From positions 1-10,368 of the forward strand of contig DHJP01000071.1 in NCBI GenBank assembly GCA_002404395.1: a DNA stretch of 10,368 bases, given 5' to 3'. The position numbers and the translations under genes are program-made. Under the pieces are notes generated by a model. It ran no database searches and was not told the DNA's origin. It saw only the letters and a program-made list of their open reading frames with translations. Shown here piece after piece: positions 7,087 to 10,368 of this stretch (its first letter is position 1; every line of letters starts with the position of its first letter). The stretch comes from Clostridiales bacterium UBA4717 (lineage in GTDB: Bacteria > Bacillota > Clostridia > Oscillospirales > CAG-272).

Positions 7087-8508
7087 TTATCCCTCCCGAT
7101 CTCCGATATCATATCCCGGATATTGTCCCGTGCTTCTTAGCTCGCCCGAGCGCAGATCGCGCACTGCACGGCTCAGCTCATACCATGCCACCACGCCCAC
7201 AACGCCGCGCGGTTCAAGTCCGTTAAGCTCCTCAAACGCCCTTACCGCCGTTTCGGTTTCGGGCGAAAATACCCCTGTCACCTCAACCGTTGGGATCTCC
7301 GGATACACTGCCGCAAGCTCGTTTAAATATTCCTGCAGGATCCTCACATCATTGCCTTCAACGCCGAGCGACAGCACTCTGCCCGGGAACGGCAGGATAT
7401 CCGTATCGCTGTAATAATCCGGCAGCGACTCGACTATTCCGTTATATATGTCTGTCAATGCATTCCAAGTCGCCTCGTTTACCCGTCCGGTCGGCTCAAG
7501 TCCGTAATTTTCCTGAAACACGCGCACAGCGTATGCAGTATCGTCTCCGTATATTCCGTCAATCGCCACACTCGGCACTATGCTGCTGTTTTCCGCGATC
7601 ACGTTCAGATAATACTGCACGATCAGCACATACTCTCTTCCGGCTCCTGCGGCAATTTCATATGCCGGATACTGCAAGGCGATCTCCTCCGGCGTTATGC
7701 CCTCGCTCTGAAGCTCGCTGAGCCGTTTTACTCCGCCGTATATGCGAAGCAACTGATACCAGGTGGCACGGCCGACAATACCGTCGGGAGTCAGGTTGAA
7801 CTGCCGTTGAAACTCCTTGACCGCCTCCTCGGTCGAACCTCCGAAAACACCGTTTATCGGATATATCTTCGGAATATTCGGAAAGTTGGTCGAAACGCGG
7901 TTGAGTCTTATCTGAAGCGTACGCACATCGTTTCCCGACGAACCGATGCGTAAAGGCGGCGTCGGCACACTTTCCTCGACCGGCATTATCGGCGCGTCGG
8001 TAACTATGTCCACGTTGTTCCCGTAATAATCGGTGATTATCTGATACGGCGTATACCCTGCTTCGGCAAGCGATACGCTTCCCCATTGCGAAAGCCCGTC
8101 ACAAGTGACGGTAGTACCGTTGCAATACTGCGCAAAGAGCGGCTCGACGTTTCCCTGTCTGCGCAGATAATCGTCAAACAGGTCATCGACAAGCGTTGAT
8201 ATATTATCGAAAATATCTCTGCCGTAAACAAACGACTGATCGCGTGCCGTAGAATTTGTAATATCGAAATCATATCCGCGCGAACGGTAATATTCGGTAT
8301 ATATCCGATTCAGGGCGAACGACACCTCCGCGTAAATATTAGCGCGCAGTGCATTTTCGGGCCAGGTCGGATATATTTCGCTTGAAGCGACGTTTTTGAT
8401 ATAGTCAACGAACGGGACGGTAACATTCTGCGCAGAAGTATCGTCCGGCGCGCCGAGATGAACGGTTATGTATTCGGGTATGCTCGGAAGCGGCAATTCA
8501 TTTTGCAT
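7087..8508 (-). CDS. SpoIID-like domain fused to three peptidoglycan-binding repeats
   Basis: The 473-residue product starts with a SpoIID-like region (about residues 29-170). It has VPFVDYIKNVASSEIYPTWP with E44 at the position of the SpoIID catalytic glutamate, and C129 and C136 in YCNGTTVTC, followed by DGLSQWG and the helix ending ITDYYGN. SpoIID is a lytic transglycosylase acting on stripped peptidoglycan during engulfment. Three PG_binding_1 repeats follow (about 190-258, 289-358 and 379-449), each with the D/N/T-G-x-F/Y-G/S and G-x-V-x-x-x-T/A-W patterns. No signal peptide or membrane segment is visible, unlike classical SpoIID. A long spacer (about 14 nt) separates GGAGG from the ATG, so translation probably depends on coupling to the gene 3 bp upstream. 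The role in spore or wall remodelling is inference. Confidence 0.82.
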   Translation of the reverse strand: MQNELPLPSIPEYITVHLGAPDDTSAQNVTVPFVDYIKNVASSEIYPTWPENALRANIYAEVSFALNRIYTEYYRSRGYDFDITNSTARDQSFVYGRDIFDNISTLVDDLFDDYLRRQGNVEPLFAQYCNGTTVTCDGLSQWGSVSLAEAGYTPYQIITDYYGNNVDIVTDAPIMPVEESVPTPPLRIGSSGNDVRTLQIRLNRVSTNFPNIPKIYPINGVFGGSTEEAVKEFQRQFNLTPDGIVGRATWYQLLRIYGGVKRLSELQSEGITPEEIALQYPAYEIAAGAGREYVLIVQYYLNVIAENSSIVPSVAIDGIYGDDTAYAVRVFQENYGLEPTGRVNEATWNALTDIYNGIVESLPDYYSDTDILPFPGRVLSLGVEGNDVRILQEYLNELAAVYPEIPTVEVTGVFSPETETAVRAFEELNGLEPRGVVGVVAWYELSRAVRDLRSGELRSTGQYPGYDIGDREG

Positions 8509-8511
8509 TAC

Positions 8512-8922
8512 TTAAGCTTCGCCTCCCCTCAGATCGGGTTCGGTATTCTGATTGTAAAGCCCGAGCTCAGGTCTCAACGCCTCGGCGTTAAACTCCGGCT
8601 TTGCCTGCATAGCCGCGGGCACAACAGAAGTTATCCCCTCAAATATCGGCACCTCTATACTGTACAGATCGTAAAAGCCGTCCGCCTTGACTTCAACGTT
8701 GTACACCGCATACGGACGTTCGCGATTTTCCGGCGCTTCCGAAAGGGCTTTGGGCGGAGCTTCCAACTCGATTTTATCGGTTTTTCCGTTTTCTCCCGTA
8801 TATCTTGAAGCAACTATACTTCCGGTATTGTCGGCATCATACACCGCCACATATGCGTCCTTTATCGGTATCGTGCCGTCAGCCGCGGTAACATTCACCA
8901 CTAAGTATCCGATCGAATCCAT
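8512..8922 (-). CDS. Ig/transthyretin-like (carboxypeptidase regulatory-like) domain protein
   Basis: The 136-residue product begins GYLVVNVTAADGTIPIKDAYVAVYD, continues with TGENGKTDKIELEAPP, and then VYNVEVKADGFYDLYSIEVPIF. That is the pattern of carboxypeptidase-regulatory or transthyretin-like beta sandwiches: a strand, a 'content that is added' loop, a T-G-x-x-G-x-T turn, and a strand with ADGFY. The tail (about 110-136) is acidic and unstructured. No signal peptide is seen. The ATG at 8920-8922 follows GGAGGA (8928-8933) by about 4 nt. It is the first gene of the three-gene cell-wall operon, with the SpoIID-like gene starting 3 bp after its stop. It may be a structural or adaptor part of that system. 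No clear SigA promoter was seen upstream. Confidence 0.7.
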   Translation of the reverse strand: MDSIGYLVVNVTAADGTIPIKDAYVAVYDADNTGSIVASRYTGENGKTDKIELEAPPKALSEAPENRERPYAVYNVEVKADGFYDLYSIEVPIFEGITSVVPAAMQAKPEFNAEALRPELGLYNQNTEPDLRGGEA

Positions 8923-9105
8923 ACATTCCTCCGTATCGCCGTATTCAATAATAAAAGTTTATTTTGTATGTATAACTTCAGGCTTCCTGCAAGACCGATT
9001 GCCGAAGTTACGCCGTACAACAGCAAAAGCCGATCACTCTTTCAATATATGCAATGCGCGGGCGGCGCGATACTCATATGCGTTTTTTTAAAAACATATA
9101 TTTTT

Positions 9106-9129
9106 AAAGCATTTTCCGCAAAAGGCTTT
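9106..9129 (+). terminator. Terminator-like hairpin upstream of uxuB
   Basis: AAAGC-A-TTTT (9106-9115) pairs with AAAA-G-GCTTT (9120-9129) around a CCGC loop, followed by CTTTT. It lies just before the -35 of uxuB and could block antisense or read-through transcripts. It is weak because the stem is AT-rich with a mismatch. Confidence 0.4.
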
Positions 9130-9132
9130 CTT

Positions 9133-9160
9133 TTGTCATTTTTATGATATAAAATATAGT
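9133..9160 (+). promoter_or_regulatory. Probable SigA promoter of uxuB
   Basis: TTGTCA (9133-9138), a 16-bp spacer and TATAGT (9155-9160), each 5 of 6 to consensus. A start near 9166 gives a leader of about 45 nt. Confidence 0.6.
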
Positions 9161-9178
9161 CGATCATACAAAGAAAGG

Positions 9179-9199
9179 AAGCCTCTTTAGCGGAGGTTT
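9179..9199 (+). promoter_or_regulatory. Leader hairpin overlapping the uxuB ribosome binding site
   Basis: AAGCCTC (9179-9185) can pair with GAGGTTT (9193-9199), one G-T wobble, 7-nt loop. The stem contains most of the GGAGG (9192-9196) that serves uxuB. That site is 14 nt from the ATG, a long spacing. Confidence 0.35.
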
Positions 9200-9210
9200 G
9201 GTACATAACA

Positions 9211-10068
9211 ATGAAGCTCCCGTTCAATATTGACCTCAAGGGAAAGGTTGCCGTAGTTACAGGAGGCGGCGGAGTGCTTTGCTCGGAATTTGCCAAGGCG
9301 CTCGGAGCGGCAGGTGCAAAAGTTGCCGTATGTGATCTGCGTGCGGAAGCGGCGGAAAAGGTAGCCTCCGAGATCAATGCCGACGGCGGTGTGGCAATAG
9401 GCGTTGCCGCAAACGTGCTTGATAAGGCAAGTCTTGAAGCGGCAAGAGACGAGATCCACGCCAAACTCGGCGAAGTCGATATACTTTTAAACGGTGCCGG
9501 CGGCAATAATCCGAAAGGCTCGACCACCAAGGATACGCTTGAAGCCAAAGATCTGACCGAAAAGGTAGAAGGCGTAAAGACCTTCTTTGATCTGGATCCG
9601 GAAGGTATCGGATTCGTATTCAACCTTAACTTCCTCGGCACGCTGATCCCGACTCAGGTGTTCGCACGCGAAATGGCTTGCAAGGAAGGCGCGGTAATTA
9701 TAAATATTTCAAGCATGAACAGCTTCAGACCGCTCACAAGGATCCCGGCATATTCGGGTGCGAAGGCGGCAGTATCGAACTTTACCGAATGGCTTGCAGT
9801 TCACTTTGCGGAGGTCGGGATCAGAGTCAACGCGATCGCTCCCGGCTTCTTCCTGACCGAGCAGAACCGCACGCTGCTTACAAATCCCGACGGCTCGTTG
9901 ACTCCGAGAAGCGAGAAGATCCTCTCGCATACTCCCATGCGCCGCTTCGGCGTTCCGTCAGATCTGATCGGCACTTTGCTTTGGCTTGTCGATTCCGACG
10001 CTTCGGGCTTTGTAAACGGAGTGGTGGTCCCGGTTGACGGCGGATTTGCCGCTTATTCGGGAGTTTAA
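9211..10068 (+). CDS. uxuB: SDR-type D-mannonate oxidoreductase (fructuronate reductase)
   Basis: This family reduces D-fructuronate to D-mannonate with NADH in the cytoplasm, a step in glucuronate breakdown, before UxuA dehydration. The 285-residue product has the SDR cofactor motif TGGGGVLCSEF (17-27), D42 at the end of beta strand 2 (suggesting NAD), NGAG (94-97) and the catalytic S168, Y181 and K185 (NISSMN, PAYSGAKAA). The blocks GFVFNLNFLGTLIPTQVFA, IRVNAIAPGFFLTEQN and the ending GFVNGVVVPVDGG with YSGV are those of the Bacillus YjmF/UxuB group, unrelated to the long-chain E. coli UxuB. It stands alone with its own promoter. Neighbouring uxu genes are not in the window. Close relatives act on other sugar acids, so the exact substrate is likely but not proven. 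Confidence 0.85.
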   Translation: MKLPFNIDLKGKVAVVTGGGGVLCSEFAKALGAAGAKVAVCDLRAEAAEKVASEINADGGVAIGVAANVLDKASLEAARDEIHAKLGEVDILLNGAGGNNPKGSTTKDTLEAKDLTEKVEGVKTFFDLDPEGIGFVFNLNFLGTLIPTQVFAREMACKEGAVIINISSMNSFRPLTRIPAYSGAKAAVSNFTEWLAVHFAEVGIRVNAIAPGFFLTEQNRTLLTNPDGSLTPRSEKILSHTPMRRFGVPSDLIGTLLWLVDSDASGFVNGVVVPVDGGFAAYSGV

Positions 10069-10080
10069 GCCTAAAAAACA

Positions 10081-10137
10081 AATAAAAGCAAAAAACGTCC
10101 CTCAGACGTCAGACAGGTGTTCTGACGTCTGAGGGAC
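10081..10137 (-). terminator. Strong hairpin terminator between convergent genes
   Basis: A perfect 17-bp stem (10097-10113 with 10121-10137) has a 7-nt loop. On the - strand it is followed by GTTTTTTGCTTTTATT, a proper T tract, so it ends the partial gene coming from the right. On the + strand the tail is only moderately T-rich, but it probably also stops uxuB transcripts. Confidence 0.88.
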
Positions 10138-10157
10138 TTGCTATTATTCCTTTATTT

Positions 10158-10368
10158 TCATAAATATGACGGAATCAGAATCTTTACCGCCCGCTTCGGA
10201 CCGTCGCAATAAGACGATATCTCCTCTCGTCTGCGAATCCTGGTTCCGCGCGTCAGACTTCCGACTATCGGAACGGCGTACAGTCTGTCCTCAAGCGTCA
10301 GATAGTAATCGCCCTTATATTTAAGTCCGGCAACATATTTCCCCAAAATTACGGTCGCGGTCCTTTTG
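10158..10368 (-). CDS. C-terminal part of an unrecognised protein, cut by the window edge
   Basis: The frame is open from the TGA at 10158-10160 to the right edge, giving about 69 residues of C-terminus. The internal TTG at 10346 is probably not the start, because the frame continues upstream (reading KRTATVIL before GKYVAG). The sequence is rich in K, R and Y and in beta-type segments (GDYYLTLEDRLYAVPIVG). I recognise no family. The clean terminator just downstream and the good open frame support a real gene. The GC-rich codon use resembles that of uxuB and atp. Confidence 0.6.
   Translation of the reverse strand, partial: KRTATVILGKYVAGLKYKGDYYLTLEDRLYAVPIVGSLTRGTRIRRREEISSYCDGPKRAVKILIPSYL

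Larger units (their letters stand above)
8923..9210. other. Divergent intergenic region between the cell-wall operon and uxuB
   Basis: This 288-bp region must hold the - strand promoter of the cell-wall operon (none clearly recognised; the sequence 8941-8975 is AT-rich) and the + strand promoter of uxuB (9133-9160). It also has a hairpin at 9106-9129 and an AT-rich block with A and T runs at 9083-9105. No gene was found in it. Confidence 0.6.

Noticed and set aside
7658..8086. Open frame of 142 codons on the - strand in another frame of the SpoIID-like gene
   Set aside because: It lies wholly inside the SpoIID-like gene, whose frame carries repeated PG-binding motifs. The other frame is arginine-rich noise.
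8955..8975. SigE-like -10 (CATACAAAAT on the - strand) upstream of the cell-wall operon
   Set aside because: It would fit a sporulation role, but no matching -35 was found at the right spacing, so it is not reported as a promoter.
9042..9641. Open frame of 199 codons on the - strand covering the start of uxuB
   Set aside because: It is a shadow of uxuB: low-complexity serine/alanine/proline composition, no ribosome binding site, and it overlaps a gene with clear catalytic motifs.

Overview
The window reads as a piece of a Bacillota chromosome, most likely an anaerobic Clostridia species (inference). The signs are a Firmicutes-style F1 ATPase gene order, a SpoIID-type domain joined to clostridial peptidoglycan-binding repeats, an SDR-type fructuronate reductase of the Bacillus/Clostridia kind, and strong AGGAGG ribosome binding sites.

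Positions 1-3501 (+ strand) hold the 3' part of the F-type ATP synthase operon: atpA (5' end cut off), atpG, atpD and an unusually short atpC, closed by a hairpin terminator. Positions 3646-5262 (- strand) are an AT-rich stretch with three genes: a DUF4357-like protein, a membrane protein with an N-terminal GYF_2-like domain, and a divergent methylpurine-DNA glycosylase (AAG/MPG family).

The most interesting region is 5263-6418. A tyrosine recombinase gene (5576-6418, - strand) lies directly beside a segment of about 284 bp bounded by perfect 23-bp inverted repeats (5288-5310 and 5549-5571). Each repeat is a dyad with two 7-bp arms around an asymmetric 6-bp centre, the layout of a XerC/D-type crossover site, and the centres have opposite polarity. 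Inside lies a near-consensus extended -10 SigA promoter (TTTACA-17-TATAAT) pointing out of the segment into the glycosylase gene, plus two hairpins. I read this as an invertible promoter (inverton) controlled by the adjacent recombinase, in its ON orientation here, that would phase-vary a DNA repair glycosylase and possibly the two genes beyond it.

Positions 6527-8922 (- strand) are a compact three-gene operon: an Ig/transthyretin-like domain protein, a SpoIID-like domain joined to three peptidoglycan-binding repeats, and a protein with two such repeats. None has a visible signal peptide. Two hairpins follow the operon. Positions 9106-10068 (+ strand) carry a promoter and a uxuB/yjmF-type fructuronate reductase of hexuronate catabolism. 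A strong hairpin separates it from a convergent partial gene that enters from the right edge on the - strand.
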